64,000 nt of DNA. It comes from a secondary endosymbiont of Heteropsylla cubana. Its GTDB lineage: Bacteria; Pseudomonadota; Gammaproteobacteria; Enterobacterales; Enterobacteriaceae. The stretch is taken from positions 1,054,001 to 1,118,000 of the forward strand of contig NC_018420.1 of NCBI RefSeq assembly GCF_000287355.1, in the 5' to 3' direction. Numbering within the stretch: position 1 is the first letter of the stretch; every line of letters begins with the position of its first letter. Both the position numbers and the translations under genes were made by a program. Below the pieces are notes generated by a model. That model saw nothing but the letters and a program-made list of their open reading frames with translations. It made no database searches and had not been told where the DNA came from. This document shows positions 35,637 through 47,598 of this stretch, in pieces.

Positions 35637-37216
35637 TTTCCAGACTAAACTTATGAAATTTCATTGAAGCTAAAAATTCATTAATTTAAATTAAAGTAAT
35701 TTCTTGTAAAAACTTTTTTTAACATCAATATGTTAAAATATTTTTTCTCTTTAGTTATGGTCGATAATTATATCGATATTTTTAAGTATATCTACTTTAA
35801 TAAGTATATTAAAAATAGAGTTTTTTATAAAATTTTTAGGATTATATATTGTTCTCTTTTATAATAATATTCTTACTGGATATTAAATTTCTTTCTTATA
35901 AACACATAAATCCTCATTCATTTTTAATAAATATTTTTATCTATTTGATCAATCGTTAATCTTAATAAACAGAAGCATTATAGACATGATTTTCCTTAAA
36001 AAATTTTTTCGATAATATCAATCTTGTATTAGAGTGAAAAAAACTAATTTTAAACGTTACTAATCCCGAAATGGATTGTATAAAGATTGTTTAATTAGTT
36101 ATCGATAACTATTTTGAATTAAAAATATGTAGGATAGATTTTCTATGTTAGTAGTACTAGAAATTGACCTTAATTTTTTAACACATGGAACATCGTTGCT
36201 ACTATTTTAATATCCACTCACTCTATCTCTCAAAAAAAAAAAAAAAAAAATAAAAAAAATATAAATACTATTTAATTTATTTTTTTTATTTTCCTACTTA
36301 AATAAGATAACTTCAATATCTCAACAACATATCCATCAAATTAAAGTAAAATAAATTACGCTACAATCATATTACACGCTTAACTTTTATCTTTAAAGCC
36401 TCTTTTAATATATGTAATATATGTAATGTATACTACATAATAAAAAAATTAATATTTATTCACTTTCGTTACTGTTCAAATAAAAAATTGTTGATTAATT
36501 AAATCCATATTTAAAGATTATTTTGTGATACTTAAATACATTAAAGAAAATAATATTTTACAATCTAGTTTCGTCACCATAAAACAATCGAAATAATTGA
36601 TATTAGATCTATTTAATTATTCTTTGCTGTAAAAATATCAAATAAAAATCGACAAGAATACTTATTTTCTATAAAAAAGGGAAAACGATAACCGCATCGA
36701 TATTCTTTACGCAATTCAAATAGATTTTTTTATATTAGAAAATATTTATAACCTTTGACAAGAAAAGTTATTACTTCCTTATAAAATGACCTTTTTAGAA
36801 AAACTAATATCCTCAATTGAGCACTAATAAGAAATATCTCAATAAACATTGAGTACAAACTCATAATTATACAACAATATAAAGTATTAAAAATACTAAA
36901 AAACTAACACCTAACATAATGATAAATAATTATGTAATTCAGTTAATTAGATAATGTTGTTTTTTTTAGAAAACAATTTATACTCATTAAAAAGAATATG
37001 ATTTCAATCATATCAAAGAGTTTTTAAAAAAAATTAATCGCGATTTTACAGAATAGTTATTATTGCGTCATACACATACTGGAATGTATGATTTAAGAGA
37101 TTTTTTACGATAGACAAAATATAATTAAAACTCATAAAAAAAACAAAAGACAGTTCTTATTTAAACCTTGAATTTATGTATAGTAAAATAACACTTCTGA
37201 CGCTTAAGGAAAATTT
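35637..37216. other. Non-coding spacer queA-typA
   Basis: AT-rich with stops throughout. It contains a 19-A homopolymer (36232-36250) and a short TATGTAATA-like tandem near 36411-36431. No tgt, yajC or secD remnant was recognisable after queA. Confidence 0.5.
36232..36250. repeat. A19 homopolymer tract
   Basis: Nineteen consecutive A, then T and eight more A. It is the longest mononucleotide run I noticed in the window and may be length-variable or partly a sequencing artefact. Confidence 0.85.
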
Positions 37217-39028
37217 GTGATCAAAAATCTCCGGAATATCGCCATCATCGCACATATAGACCATGGTAAAACCACATTAGTTGATAAACTATTACAACAA
37301 TCCGGAACTTTGAATCAACGAAATATCGTTACCGAACGCGTAATGGACTCTACTGATTTAGAAAAAGAACGTGGGATTACCATACTAGCTAAAAATACCG
37401 CAATTAATTGGAAGAATTATCGGATTAATATCATCGATACACCCGGACATTCTGATTTTGGAGGAGAAGTGGAACGAGTCATGTCTATGGTTGACTCCGT
37501 ATTACTTCTCGTCGATGCTATAGATGGTCCAATGCCACAGACCCGTTTCGTCACACAGAAAGCATTCGCTTACGGAATGAAACCTATCGTTGTCATCAAT
37601 AAAGTTGATCGCCCAGGAGCACGACCTGAATGGGTTGTAGATCAAATTTTTGATCTTTTTGTAAATCTAGGAGCTAACGACAAACAACTTGATTTTTCAA
37701 TTGTCTATACATCAGCGCTAATTGGAATTGCTGGTCTAGACCATACAAAAATGGAAGAAGATATGACACCTCTTTTTGAGAGTATCATAAAAAACGTCGA
37801 TCCACCAGATGTCGACGTCAACGGCCCATTTCAAATGCAAATTTCTCAACTAGACTACAATAGCTATATGGGCGTTATAGGAATTGGTCGCATTAAGCGT
37901 GGCTCTGTAAAACCTAATCAAAACCTTATTATAGTGAATAGCAAAGGCAAATTCCGCAATGGTAAAGTTGGACAAGTATTAGGTCACATGGGTTTACTTC
38001 GTATTGAGACTAATATAGCCGAAGCTGGTGATATCATTGCAATCACCGGTTTGGGTGAATTAAAAATTTCCGACACACTTTGCGATCCAAATCAAATAGA
38101 AAGCCTGCCAATGTTAAAAATTGAAAAACCAACTATTTCTATGTTTTTTAGTATTAATACATCTCCTTTTTGTGGCAGGGATGGGAAATATATCACTTCT
38201 CGCCAAATCCAAGAACGTTTAAAAAAAGAACTGGTAGATAATGTAGCATTAGAAGTAGAAGAAACAAAAGATCCTGACACCTTTCGTGTGTCCGGTCGTG
38301 GTGAAATGCACCTCGCAGTACTTATCGAAAACATGCGTCGTGAAGGGTTTGAGATCGCAATTTCTCGCCCAAAAGTTATTTTTCGTAATATCGATACTGT
38401 TAAACAAGAACCATTCGAATTAGTGACGTTGGATATTTTATCACAATCTCAAGGAGTAGTCATGGAATCAATGGGCACACGTAAAGGAGAAATCTGCAAC
38501 ATGTTCCCAGATGGAAAAGGACGTATTCGCTTAGAATATATCATTCCAACCCGCGGGTTAATCGGCTACCGCAACAACTTTCTTACCATGACATCAGGTA
38601 CCGGAATTTTACATTCTACATTCAGCCACTATGAACATGTACGTCCTGGAATAATTAAACACCGACAAAATGGAGTTTTGATTTCTAATAATCAGGGTAA
38701 AGCTGTAGCATATGCTCTTTATAACCTACAAGATCGTGGACGACTTTTTATAGAACACGGCACAGAAGTTTATGAAGGACAAATTATTGGTATTCATACT
38801 CGATCTAATGATCTTACAGTAAACTGCCTCGCTAGTAAAAAACTAACTAATATGCGAGCATCTGGTAATGATGAAGCAACGACTTTAGTACCGCCGATTA
38901 AGATGTCGCTAGAACAAGCGTTAGAATTTATTGATGATGATGAATTAGTAGAAGTTACACCAAAATCTATCCGGTTACGAAAACGTTTTCTGAAAGAAAA
39001 AGAACGTAAACGTGCTCATCGTAATTAA
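37217..39028 (+). CDS. typA: Ribosome-associated GTPase TypA/BipA
   Basis: Translational GTPase related to EF-G, used in 50S assembly and stress or cold adaptation. Length is 603 aa (E. coli 607). G-domain motifs [13 protein letters not shown], the switch-[22 protein letters not shown] and [12 protein letters not shown] are followed by domains II, III, V and the specific C-terminal domain ([32 protein letters not shown]). The start is GTG, with AAGGA six bases upstream. It stands alone. Confidence 0.97.
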   Translation: MIKNLRNIAIIAHIDHGKTTLVDKLLQQSGTLNQRNIVTERVMDSTDLEKERGITILAKNTAINWKNYRINIIDTPGHSDFGGEVERVMSMVDSVLLLVDAIDGPMPQTRFVTQKAFAYGMKPIVVINKVDRPGARPEWVVDQIFDLFVNLGANDKQLDFSIVYTSALIGIAGLDHTKMEEDMTPLFESIIKNVDPPDVDVNGPFQMQISQLDYNSYMGVIGIGRIKRGSVKPNQNLIIVNSKGKFRNGKVGQVLGHMGLLRIETNIAEAGDIIAITGLGELKISDTLCDPNQIESLPMLKIEKPTISMFFSINTSPFCGRDGKYITSRQIQERLKKELVDNVALEVEETKDPDTFRVSGRGEMHLAVLIENMRREGFEIAISRPKVIFRNIDTVKQEPFELVTLDILSQSQGVVMESMGTRKGEICNMFPDGKGRIRLEYIIPTRGLIGYRNNFLTMTSGTGILHSTFSHYEHVRPGIIKHRQNGVLISNNQGKAVAYALYNLQDRGRLFIEHGTEVYEGQIIGIHTRSNDLTVNCLASKKLTNMRASGNDEATTLVPPIKMSLEQALEFIDDDELVEVTPKSIRLRKRFLKEKERKRAHRN

Positions 39029-39068
39029 TAGTTCTTTTTTATTTGTCTTCTCTTTAAGATAATAAAAA

Positions 39069-39107
39069 AAACACTTGATTATTACTCTAAATCGTGTTTC
39101 TTTTCTT
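39069..39107 (+). terminator. Probable terminator after typA
   Basis: AAACAC/GTGTTT stem extended by GAT/ATC, followed by the T-rich CTTTTCTTTT. It begins 40 bases after the typA stop. Confidence 0.5.
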
Positions 39108-40224
39108 TTAAAAGAGATGTAGTTTCCTCTTAAAAAGAATTAACTAACTCTCTAAAAAATCTTCAAAATAAGTAATATAAAAAAATTTTTTATAAAGAAA
39201 TCAACTATATTTATCTTCTAAATACATCATACAAAAAAACAACAAGCTTAAATTTTACACCATTAAGTTAAATTTAAAATAGTAAAAACATTAATTTTAA
39301 TGCATTTAATTTAAACAGTAATTCAATTAATTACGTGTTCTAATTATCTGGGATCTACCCAACTATCTGGAAAAAGTGGAAAACAACAATATAGCCTCTA
39401 TCTATAAAATAAATAAATTGGATGCAATAAATTGATTATATATATAATAAATACAATTATTATACAAGAATAAAAAAATAATTTTACTATTTTTTTATTA
39501 ATTGATGTATAACTCTCGGTAATATCATACGTATAAGTACTTCATACCATCCCCAGGGTAAATGTCTCATAAATTTATACTTCCAAAGACAAAAAAAAAG
39601 AGATTTATAATTATGAGTTATATGTATCATAAATAATTAATGTAAATCATAAGAAAAAAATAAATTATTATACAATATATGTTGTACAACATTTTTAATA
39701 ACTTATTTAATTAAGCTTTTTCTTTACTTTTGTTCAAAATTTTTTTTATTATAAATAATTAATCCACTTCTATAATTAATTTTAATTATGAACCATTATT
39801 CGAGTTTATATCAAAATATTTTAGCAAAACTTTATAAAATTACAATAAACAAAAAAAAGACACTTCCCACTTCCAAAAAAAATATTACTCCTAAATAAAG
39901 AATTAATAACAGCTCCAATCTAGATAAGACAGAACTCTAATTTAAAATAATACTTAAATATTTTATGTACCTAAAAAAACTAAATGTATTTAAACGCATC
40001 CCTAAATCTCTACTACTTTACTTAAAAAATTTTAATAATTAAACCAGTTTGTTGTTAGTAAGTTTTTGCTTTAGGCTGATAGCCAGCTCACAAAAAAAAT
40101 TCGTGACACTCTTAAATTAAAAAAAATATTTAATATATAAAATATATATCATATTAATTATCTATTTTAAGATTCTTGTTAGGATAGTAATATATGCCGA
40201 TTCTGAAATTAGTACACCATTCAT
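39108..40224. other. Non-coding spacer typA-clpP
   Basis: AT-rich. The gene upstream of clpP in E. coli is tig (trigger factor); I see no remnant of it. Confidence 0.5.
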
Positions 40225-40252
40225 CTTGAAAATAGCATGAAGACCCCCAAGT
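40225..40252 (+). promoter_or_regulatory. Candidate heat-shock (sigma-32) promoter of clpP
   Basis: CTTGAA at 40225-40230 and CCCCAAGT at 40245-40252 with a 14-base gap, the same spacing as in the lon promoter motif at 42.5 kb. The sigma-32 consensus is CTTGAA and CCCCATNT; the -35 is perfect and the -10 differs at the AT step. clpP is a heat-shock gene in E. coli. Confidence 0.6.
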
Positions 40253-40403
40253 TAAAGAAATGAATAGTGTTATAAAAAACCCAACAAGAAACATAGTTAC
40301 TACTTAATACCACTCTAGCAAAAAATTAAAACATTACTAAGAGTCTGCGTAGGACATACAATGCACAAAATTTTCCTAAAGATTATCTTTTATGGAGATG
40401 GTA

Positions 40404-41027
40404 ATGTCATATAGTAAAACAAAACATCACTTTATACCTCATATGACTTTAGTGCCTATGGTAGTAGAGAAAACTACACACGGAGAACGCTCCTTCGATA
40501 TCTTTTCACGTCTACTTAAAGAGCGAATTATCTTTATAAATGGTCATATAGAGGACCATATGGCAAGTTTGATTGTGGCACAAATGATGTTTTTAGAAGC
40601 AGAAAACCCAGAAAAAAATATATCCTTATATATCAATTCACCAGGTGGAGTAATTACCGCCGGAATGTGCATTTATGACACAATGCAATTTATTAAACCC
40701 GATATTAGTACTTTTTGTATGGGGCAAGCCGCTTCTATGGGTGCCTTCCTACTTTCCAGTGGAACCAAAGGAAAACGTTTTTCACTCCCTAACACTCGGA
40801 TCATGATTCATCAACCATTAGGCGGGTTTCAAGGACAAGCTACCGATATTGAAATTCATACGCGAGAAATCCTGTACATTAAAGATCGTATGAATAAATT
40901 AATGGCAAAACATACCGGAAAACCACTTAAAATGATAGAACAAGACACTGAACGCGATCGTTTTCTTTCTGCTGATGAAGCTGTAGAATATGGATTAATA
41001 GACTCCGTTCTAAGCCACCGTACTTAA
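40404..41027 (+). CDS. clpP: ATP-dependent Clp protease proteolytic subunit ClpP
   Basis: Serine peptidase that forms the double heptameric chamber served by ClpX. From ATG 40404 (GGAG six bases upstream) it is 207 aa, the same as E. coli. The catalytic serine is residue 111 in GQAASMGAF, the histidine lies in MIHQPLGG, and the aspartate in the DTERDRF region context. Two in-frame ATG codons (40392, 40398) lie just upstream. clpX follows at 116 bases. Expression is probably heat-inducible from the motif at 40225. Confidence 0.97.
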   Translation: MSYSKTKHHFIPHMTLVPMVVEKTTHGERSFDIFSRLLKERIIFINGHIEDHMASLIVAQMMFLEAENPEKNISLYINSPGGVITAGMCIYDTMQFIKPDISTFCMGQAASMGAFLLSSGTKGKRFSLPNTRIMIHQPLGGFQGQATDIEIHTREILYIKDRMNKLMAKHTGKPLKMIEQDTERDRFLSADEAVEYGLIDSVLSHRT

Positions 41028-41143
41028 TAACAACAGAATTAAACTAATCTAAATATAACATAAAACATTAGCGAATCTACTAATTAGTTCTAATGTCATC
41101 TTTATTAATGGCCTAATAAATTTTAGCGAAAAGAGGCTTACTC

Positions 41144-42418
41144 ATGACAGATAAATGCAACGACGGTTCAGGAATACTCCCATATTGCTCTTTTTGTTCA
41201 AAAAGCCAAAAGGAAGTGCGGAAATTAATTGCAGGACCGTCGGTATATATCTGCGATGAATGCATTAATCTATGTAATAATATTATTTTTAAAGAAAAAA
41301 AAGAAACCAATTTACATCACACATGTATTTCACTACCCAAACCCCACGAAATTCGAAAGAAAATAGACGATTATGTGATTGGTCAAGAAAAAGCAAAAAA
41401 AGTGCTTGCAGTGGCAGTTTATAATCACTATAAACGATTATATAAACTACATATAAATAACAGTATCGAACTTGGAAAGAGCAACATTTTACTCATTGGG
41501 CCAACAGGTAGCGGAAAGACACTTCTAGCAGAAACTCTAGCTCGCATTCTTGATGTACCTTTCACTATGGCTGATGCAACCACTTTAACAGAAGCCGGTT
41601 ATGTAGGCGAAGATGTTGAAAACATCCTACAAAAATTACTGCAAAAGTGCAATTATGATATAAAAGAAGCTCAGCGTGGAATTATATACATTGACGAAAT
41701 TGATAAAATTTCCAAAAAATCGGATAACCCATCTATCACTCGCGATGTATCCGGAGAGGGGGTACAACAAGCGCTTTTAAAATTAATAGAAGGAACCTTA
41801 GCTTCAGTTCCCCCTCAGGGAGGAAGAAAGCATCCACAACAAGAATTTTTACAAATAGATACTTCAAAAATTCTTTTTATCTGTGGTGGTGCCTTTTCTG
41901 GTCTAAATAAAATAATTGAAAAACGTACTTATAGCAACCAGAGTATTGGCTTTGCTGCTACACTCAAAACAAATTCTGAGAAAGTAAGCAATGATAATAT
42001 TCTAGTGCAAGTAGAACCCGAGGATTTAATCAAATTCGGATTAATCCCTGAATTTATTGGCCGGTTACCAATTATCGCGACTCTTAATGAATTAAACGAA
42101 GAGGCTCTTATTCAAATCTTATGTACACCTAAAAATGCATTGATAAAACAATATCAAGCATTATTCAGCATTGAAGGTGTTCAACTTGAATTTCATGATA
42201 ACGCTTTAATTGCTATTGCAAAAAAAGCTATGACACGGAAAACTGGTGCTCGTGGCTTACGTTCTATCGTAGAAGATATTCTTCTAGAAAGTATGTATGA
42301 ACTACCTTCTAAAGAAGGTGTAGAAAAAGTAATAATAGATGAAGCAGTGATTGAAGGAAAAACAACACCATTAATCATCTATAGTAAAAATACAGCGCAA
42401 CAAATCTCCACTAACTAG
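41144..42418 (+). CDS. clpX: ATP-dependent Clp protease ATP-binding subunit ClpX
   Basis: AAA+ unfoldase that feeds ClpP. Length is 424 aa, identical to E. coli. The N-terminal zinc-binding domain has C15, C18, C37 and C40. Walker A GPTGSGKT is at 119-126, Walker B is [10 protein letters not shown], and the ClpP-docking IGF tripeptide is at 268-270 in [15 protein letters not shown] precedes the ATG. Both halves of the ClpXP interface are retained. Confidence 0.97.
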   Translation: MTDKCNDGSGILPYCSFCSKSQKEVRKLIAGPSVYICDECINLCNNIIFKEKKETNLHHTCISLPKPHEIRKKIDDYVIGQEKAKKVLAVAVYNHYKRLYKLHINNSIELGKSNILLIGPTGSGKTLLAETLARILDVPFTMADATTLTEAGYVGEDVENILQKLLQKCNYDIKEAQRGIIYIDEIDKISKKSDNPSITRDVSGEGVQQALLKLIEGTLASVPPQGGRKHPQQEFLQIDTSKILFICGGAFSGLNKIIEKRTYSNQSIGFAATLKTNSEKVSNDNILVQVEPEDLIKFGLIPEFIGRLPIIATLNELNEEALIQILCTPKNALIKQYQALFSIEGVQLEFHDNALIAIAKKAMTRKTGARGLRSIVEDILLESMYELPSKEGVEKVIIDEAVIEGKTTPLIIYSKNTAQQISTN

Positions 42419-42466
42419 CGCAACATCCTAGAAGGATTATACAGCGTCAACTGATAGCATCTTTAG

Positions 42467-42488
42467 ATGGGGGATTCTCTTCCCCCAT
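42467..42488 (+). terminator. Hairpin between clpX and lon
   Basis: ATGGGGGA/TCCCCCAT stem of eight pairs with a six-base loop, 48 bases after clpX. The downstream sequence lacks a clean T run, so termination may be weak. Confidence 0.45.
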
Positions 42489-42508
42489 TATCATTACTCC
42501 GTCTACTA

Positions 42509-42535
42509 TTGAATGTAAGTAATATGACCCCATAT
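42509..42535 (+). promoter_or_regulatory. Heat-shock (sigma-32) promoter of lon
   Basis: TTGAAT at 42509-42514 and CCCCATAT at 42528-42535, with 14 bases between TTGAA and CCCC. It matches the sigma-32 consensus and closely resembles the known E. coli lon heat-shock promoter (TTGAATG and CCCCATATA). It lies about 90 bases before lon. Confidence 0.75.
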
Positions 42536-42624
42536 ACTCAAAAACAAGTGATTGTTAAAACGAGAAAAAATCCAGTTTTCCGTATCCTAAAAATTAATCG
42601 GATGCTAAAATAAGAGAGAGCTCT

Positions 42625-44988
42625 ATGAATACCGAGCATTCTGAATATCTACAAATTCCTGTATTACCTCTGCGCGATGTAGTGGTTTACCCACATATGG
42701 TCATCCCTCTTTTCGTTGGCCGTGAAAAATCAATTCGGTGTCTTGAAGCAGCTATGACTAACGATAAAAAAATCATATTAGTTGCTCAAAAAGAAGCGTC
42801 AACCGACGAGCCAGATATCAATGATCTTTTTTCTATTGGAACAATATCCTCTATTCTTCAAATGCTAAAACTGCCAGATGGTACGGTAAAAGTGTTAGTG
42901 GAGGGACTAAACCGTATAAAGATTAAAGAATTATCAAATAACTCTGATTTTTTCAGCGCAACAGCAGACTTTTTCGATATACCAAAACTAGATAAGAGAG
43001 AACACGAAGTACTAGTACGCACTGCTATTAATCAATTTGAACGATATACAAAACTAAACAAAAAAATCTCCCCAGAAGTACTTACTTCATTAAACAGTAT
43101 GGATGATGCTGCTCGTCTCGCTGATACAATTGCAGCTCATATGCCTCTAAAACTAGTAGATAAGCAATCGGTGTTAGAAATGGTAGACATCACTAAACGA
43201 CTTGAATATCTAATGGCAATAATGGAATCAGAAATCGATCTCTTGCAAATCGAAAAACGTATCCGCAATCGCGTAAAAAAACAGATGGAAAAAAGCCAAA
43301 GAGAATACTACTTAAATGAACAGATGAAGGCAATTCAGAAAGAATTAGGAGAAATGGATGAGACTCCAGATGAAAATGAAATACTAAAACGTAAAATAGA
43401 AATGGCAAAAATGCCAAAAGAAGCTTTAGAAAAAGTTGAGGTAGAACTTCAGAAACTAAAAATGATGTCACCAATGTCAGCTGAAGCTACGGTTGTACGT
43501 GGTTATATCGACTGGATGCTGTCTGTTCCTTGGTACGCTCGCAGTAAAATAAAAAAAGATCTAGTAAAAGCTCAAAACACTCTAGATAAGTATCATTACG
43601 GACTTCAGCGTATTAAAGATCGTATCTTAGAATACCTGGCAGTACAAACTCGCGTAAAGAAAATCAAAGGTCCAATTCTCTGTCTAATGGGACCACCTGG
43701 AGTGGGAAAAACGTCTCTCGGTCAATCTATCGCTCAAGCAACAGGACGTCAGTATGTACGAATGGCTTTAGGAGGCGTGCGAGATGAAGCTGAAATCCGA
43801 GGACATCGTCGCACCTATATCGGTTCAATGCCAGGGAAATTAATACAAAAAATGTCTAAAGTTGGAGTAAAAAACCCCCTTTTCTTGCTCGATGAAATTG
43901 ATAAAATGTCTTCAGATATGCGCGGTGATCCCGCTTCAGCCTTACTAGAAGTTCTAGATCCAGAACAAAACGCAGCGTTTAATGATCATTATTTAGAAGT
44001 CGATTATGATCTTTCTGATGTAATGTTTATTGCTACATCAAACTCGATGAATATCCCTGCACCTCTTCTTGATCGCATGGAAGTAATTCATTTATCTGGT
44101 TATACTGAAGATGAAAAACTTAACATTGCACGTCAACATCTACTACCAAAACAACTTAAGCAAAATGCGTTAAAAAAAGGTGAATTAACCATAGAAGATA
44201 ATGCCCTAGTAGGAATAATTCGCTATTATACCCGCGAAGCAGGTGTGCGTAATCTAGAACGCGAAATTTCTAAGTTATGCCGTAAAGCAGTAAAATCATT
44301 ATTGATAGAAAAGAAGGAACAACATATCAGTATTAACATAAATAATCTAAAGGACTTTCTTGGTTTTTATCGATTTGATTATGGTCGAGCAGAAAATAAA
44401 AATAATATTGGTCAAGTTACAGGTTTAGCTTGGACTGAAGTAGGTGGTGATTTACTCACTATAGAAGCTGCATGTGTCCCCGGTAAGGGAAAACTAACCT
44501 ATACTGGATCTCTAGGAGAAGTGATGCAGGAATCTATTCAAGCAGCATTAACAGTAGTGCGTGCACGCGCTGATAAATTAGGCATCAATCCTGAATTTCA
44601 TGAAAATCGTAACATTCATGTTCATGTACCCGAAGGAGCCACTCCTAAAGATGGTCCTAGCGCTGGTATCGCAATGTGTACTGCATTGGTATCTTGCTTA
44701 ACTGGTAAACCAGTGAAAGCTAACCTTGCAATGACTGGTGAAATAACATTACGCGGTCAAGTACTAGCAATCGGTGGTTTGAAAGAAAAATTACTAGCCG
44801 CGCTTCGCGGAGGAATACATACTGTTTTAATTCCTTTAGACAATAAACGTCATCTGGAAGATATGCCGGACAACGTGATACATAATTTAGAAATTCATCC
44901 TGTACAACATATTGACGAAGTTTTACATTTAGCGTTATTAAATATACCTAACAGTTTTAATATAGAAAAAAATAAGAAAAATAAATAG
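42625..44988 (+). CDS. lon: ATP-dependent protease Lon
   Basis: Cytosolic AAA+ serine protease for misfolded and regulatory proteins. Length is 787 aa (E. coli 784). An N-terminal substrate domain (about 1-300) is followed by Walker A in GPPGVGKTSL, FLLDEIDKM, and the protease domain with catalytic serine 679 in KDGPSAGIAM and a downstream lysine in the LAIGGLKEKLLAA region. The register of the catalytic serine is the same as in E. coli. It follows clpX, and hupB and ppiD, its E. coli downstream neighbours, are not found. It is probably heat-induced. Confidence 0.98.
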   Translation: MNTEHSEYLQIPVLPLRDVVVYPHMVIPLFVGREKSIRCLEAAMTNDKKIILVAQKEASTDEPDINDLFSIGTISSILQMLKLPDGTVKVLVEGLNRIKIKELSNNSDFFSATADFFDIPKLDKREHEVLVRTAINQFERYTKLNKKISPEVLTSLNSMDDAARLADTIAAHMPLKLVDKQSVLEMVDITKRLEYLMAIMESEIDLLQIEKRIRNRVKKQMEKSQREYYLNEQMKAIQKELGEMDETPDENEILKRKIEMAKMPKEALEKVEVELQKLKMMSPMSAEATVVRGYIDWMLSVPWYARSKIKKDLVKAQNTLDKYHYGLQRIKDRILEYLAVQTRVKKIKGPILCLMGPPGVGKTSLGQSIAQATGRQYVRMALGGVRDEAEIRGHRRTYIGSMPGKLIQKMSKVGVKNPLFLLDEIDKMSSDMRGDPASALLEVLDPEQNAAFNDHYLEVDYDLSDVMFIATSNSMNIPAPLLDRMEVIHLSGYTEDEKLNIARQHLLPKQLKQNALKKGELTIEDNALVGIIRYYTREAGVRNLEREISKLCRKAVKSLLIEKKEQHISININNLKDFLGFYRFDYGRAENKNNIGQVTGLAWTEVGGDLLTIEAACVPGKGKLTYTGSLGEVMQESIQAALTVVRARADKLGINPEFHENRNIHVHVPEGATPKDGPSAGIAMCTALVSCLTGKPVKANLAMTGEITLRGQVLAIGGLKEKLLAALRGGIHTVLIPLDNKRHLEDMPDNVIHNLEIHPVQHIDEVLHLALLNIPNSFNIEKNKKNK

Positions 44989-45852
44989 TGAATATGGATA
45001 TATTCATTTTAAGTTTATAAAAAAATTATATACATATATTATATCTCACGTTGTTTTTATATGTATTCCACCGTACAAAATATTTTATTAAAGGTTAATT
45101 TATTTATAAAGTGAATCACGCTTTTATTGTGAATAAGAAAAAAAAAGAAGTAGCTATGTAGTAAATATATTTATTGTTTATTTTTTAAAAGAATATAACC
45201 AGTTTTATTAATACTTAATTTTAATAGAATACAGATTATTTTCCTAAAAAAATTCTCGTTTTGCTTTCTAATTAAAAATTAATCTCAAATATTTGAAATC
45301 AATTAAAACATATTGATAAAGAAGTAAAATTGCATACCTAATTATTTAACGAAAACAATTAAAATGTTCCCGTTAAAACAAATAAAAATATAATCATATC
45401 TTTACAAAAAAACCAGTATTACAAATTAAAAAACTCTTTTCTAATTTATACTCAATAAAACAATAAAGTATATCAGACGCAATAAAAACATAAAGTGTTA
45501 TAAAAATAGCTATTTTTATTAGCTACAATGATTATTGTATGTTAATAAAATAATAAAAAACCATTCAGTTTTACCTAATTCCATAACAATGCATCTAATT
45601 AAGATAAAAAAAACAACTATTAAGCATCCAACAGTTATTCAATTATTTAATTTTATTAACCATATTGATTTATAAATTTTAATGTAAGAGTGGAATCTTT
45701 GGCGACTATACCTTAATTTTATGTAACCAAACATTTTCTTCTTAACGGAAGAAATAGTTTTATAAAAAAAATCAAAATAATATTAGTAGTTTTATCTTTA
45801 TAATACTTTTAGTATTTTTTTATTTAATTTAGTATTATTATGTTACTAAAAT
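44989..45852. other. Non-coding spacer lon-iscS (convergent)
   Basis: AT-rich. Contains no hupB (expected after lon) and no iscU-iscA-hscB-hscA-fdx (expected after iscS on the minus strand). A small TTTCTTC/GAAGAAA hairpin lies near 45733-45752. Confidence 0.55.
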
Positions 45853-47010
45853 CTAATAACCAATATCCCGCAATTGGACAATAGCAGTTTTTACCACACT
45901 AACAGCAAACTCTATTTCCTCGTGTGTAGTAAAGCGCCCTATAGAAAAACGTATAGAACTGTGTGCGACTTCTTCTTTTACCCCCATAGCGCGAAGCACA
46001 TAAGACGGCTGAAGAACAGCAGATGTACAAGCCGATCCTCTTGACACAGCTAAATCTTTTAACGCTATCATCAGAGATTCACCATCAACATCATTAAAAC
46101 TTATATTGATCACGTTTGATACGCTTTGATCAAAAATACCATTTACTGTTACTCCTTCAATCTCTCTAATTTCCTTCCAAAAAAAATCACGCATAGACTG
46201 TAAACGCGGTATCTCACTTGCAAATAGTTCTCCTGCAAGTCGATAGGCTTCTCCCATACCGACAATTTGATGTACTGGCAATGTTCCAGAACGCATTCCT
46301 CTCTCGTTTTGACCACCGTGAATTTGGGGCTCAATCAATACCTGCGGCATACGACGTACAAAAAGAGCGCCAATACCCTTTGGTCCATAAAGTTTATGAG
46401 CGCTAAACGACATTAGGTCTACCGGTAAGGTCTTTAGATCTATAGATAATTTTCCAACACTTTGAGTGGCATCCACATGAAAAAGAATACCTCGAAGACG
46501 ACAAATTTTACCAAATTCCGTAATATCTTGAATGACACCAGTTTCATTATTAACATGCATTAAAGAGACAAGTATTGTATCTTCACGCAACGCATCACTT
46601 AACTTTTGTGGTGTAATAATACCATTTGATGATGGTGTGAGCCTAGTGACAATAAAACCTTCTTTTTCTAATTGCAAACAACTATCTAATACTGCTTTGT
46701 GTTCAGTTACAGACGTAATAATATGGCGACCTTTACCACAATTTGCATGCGCTGCTCCTTTTAATGCGAGATTATCAGATTCCGTTGCACCAGAAGTGAA
46801 AATAATTTCGCGAGAATCAGCTCCAATCAAATCTGCAATATAATGACGAGAAACATCCACAGATTCTTCTGCTTCCCATCCATAACGGTGATCACGAGAA
46901 GCCGGATTACCAAAAATAGTGTTTATAGTAAGATGCTGCATCATCTTCTCAGCTACCCGCAAATCAACTGGCGTAGTAGAAGAGTAATCAAGGTAAATCG
47001 GTAACTTCAT
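45853..47010 (-). CDS. iscS: Cysteine desulfurase IscS, lacking the C-terminal tail
   Basis: PLP enzyme that supplies sulfur for Fe-S clusters and tRNA thiolation. From ATG 47010 (GGAG upstream) it opens [16 protein letters not shown]. The PLP lysine lies in [12 protein letters not shown], the histidine in TEHKAVLD, and the persulfide cysteine is residue 328 in RGSACTSA, all in E. coli register. It stops after VQLRDIGY at 385 aa, against 404 in E. coli, so the last 19 residues are missing. That tail contributes to IscU contact in E. coli IscS. It is preceded by iscR; iscU and the rest of the isc operon are absent downstream. Confidence 0.96.
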   Translation of the reverse strand: MKLPIYLDYSSTTPVDLRVAEKMMQHLTINTIFGNPASRDHRYGWEAEESVDVSRHYIADLIGADSREIIFTSGATESDNLALKGAAHANCGKGRHIITSVTEHKAVLDSCLQLEKEGFIVTRLTPSSNGIITPQKLSDALREDTILVSLMHVNNETGVIQDITEFGKICRLRGILFHVDATQSVGKLSIDLKTLPVDLMSFSAHKLYGPKGIGALFVRRMPQVLIEPQIHGGQNERGMRSGTLPVHQIVGMGEAYRLAGELFASEIPRLQSMRDFFWKEIREIEGVTVNGIFDQSVSNVINISFNDVDGESLMIALKDLAVSRGSACTSAVLQPSYVLRAMGVKEEVAHSSIRFSIGRFTTHEEIEFAVSVVKTAIVQLRDIGY

Positions 47011-47109
47011 AAAACATTTGCTCCAAACTTCAATAATATGGAGATACACTTATTCTTATCTACACAAACAAGTTTGTATTAATAATTTCTTTTTCTTTAT
47101 TATTTTTAA

Positions 47110-47559
47110 CTATAAGATTGTTTTTTTATTATCTTTTTTACCCGAAATATTTCTAGTCTCTTGATTAGAAACTAATTCTGCTAGAGTAATATTATTAAGA
47201 AAATCACTAATACGTGCACTAAGATTACTCCAAAGTATATGTGTTAAACAACGATCTCCACCCTGGCAAGTTTCTTTTCCCCGACACCGAGTCGCATCTA
47301 CAGATTCATTTACAGCAGTAATAATTTCACCAACAGTAATTTCATTAAATTCACGATTGAGTAGATAACCACCACCAGGTCCCCGAACACTGGTTACTAA
47401 CTTATTCTTTCGTAATCGAGAAAATAATTGCTCTAAATAAGAAAGAGAGATTCCCTGTCGTTTAGAAATTTCGGCAAGAGGAATGGGATTCTGATCCGAA
47501 TGTTTAGCGATATCAAGCATGGCAGTAACCGCATAACGACCTTTAGAAGTTAGTTTCAT
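47110..47559 (-). CDS. iscR: Fe-S cluster regulator IscR
   Basis: Rrf2-family regulator that senses Fe-S status and represses isc when it carries a [2Fe-2S] cluster. Start is ATG 47559 ([16 protein letters not shown]); the frame is open further upstream without family support. Length is 149 aa (E. coli 162). The winged helix with [19 protein letters not shown] is followed by the ligands C92, C98, C104 and H107 in [16 protein letters not shown], all present. Only the variable C-terminus is shorter. The gene is followed by iscS after 99 bases, and an IscR operator lies 40 bases upstream, so autoregulation is likely intact. Confidence 0.96.
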   Translation of the reverse strand: MKLTSKGRYAVTAMLDIAKHSDQNPIPLAEISKRQGISLSYLEQLFSRLRKNKLVTSVRGPGGGYLLNREFNEITVGEIITAVNESVDATRCRGKETCQGGDRCLTHILWSNLSARISDFLNNITLAELVSNQETRNISGKKDNKKTIL

Positions 47560-47598
47560 TTCACTATACCAATACAAATACAGTGGAAATAGTTTGCC

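Noticed and set aside
46532..46843. 103-codon plus-strand open frame
   Set aside because: Antisense shadow of iscS, which is fully supported on the minus strand.
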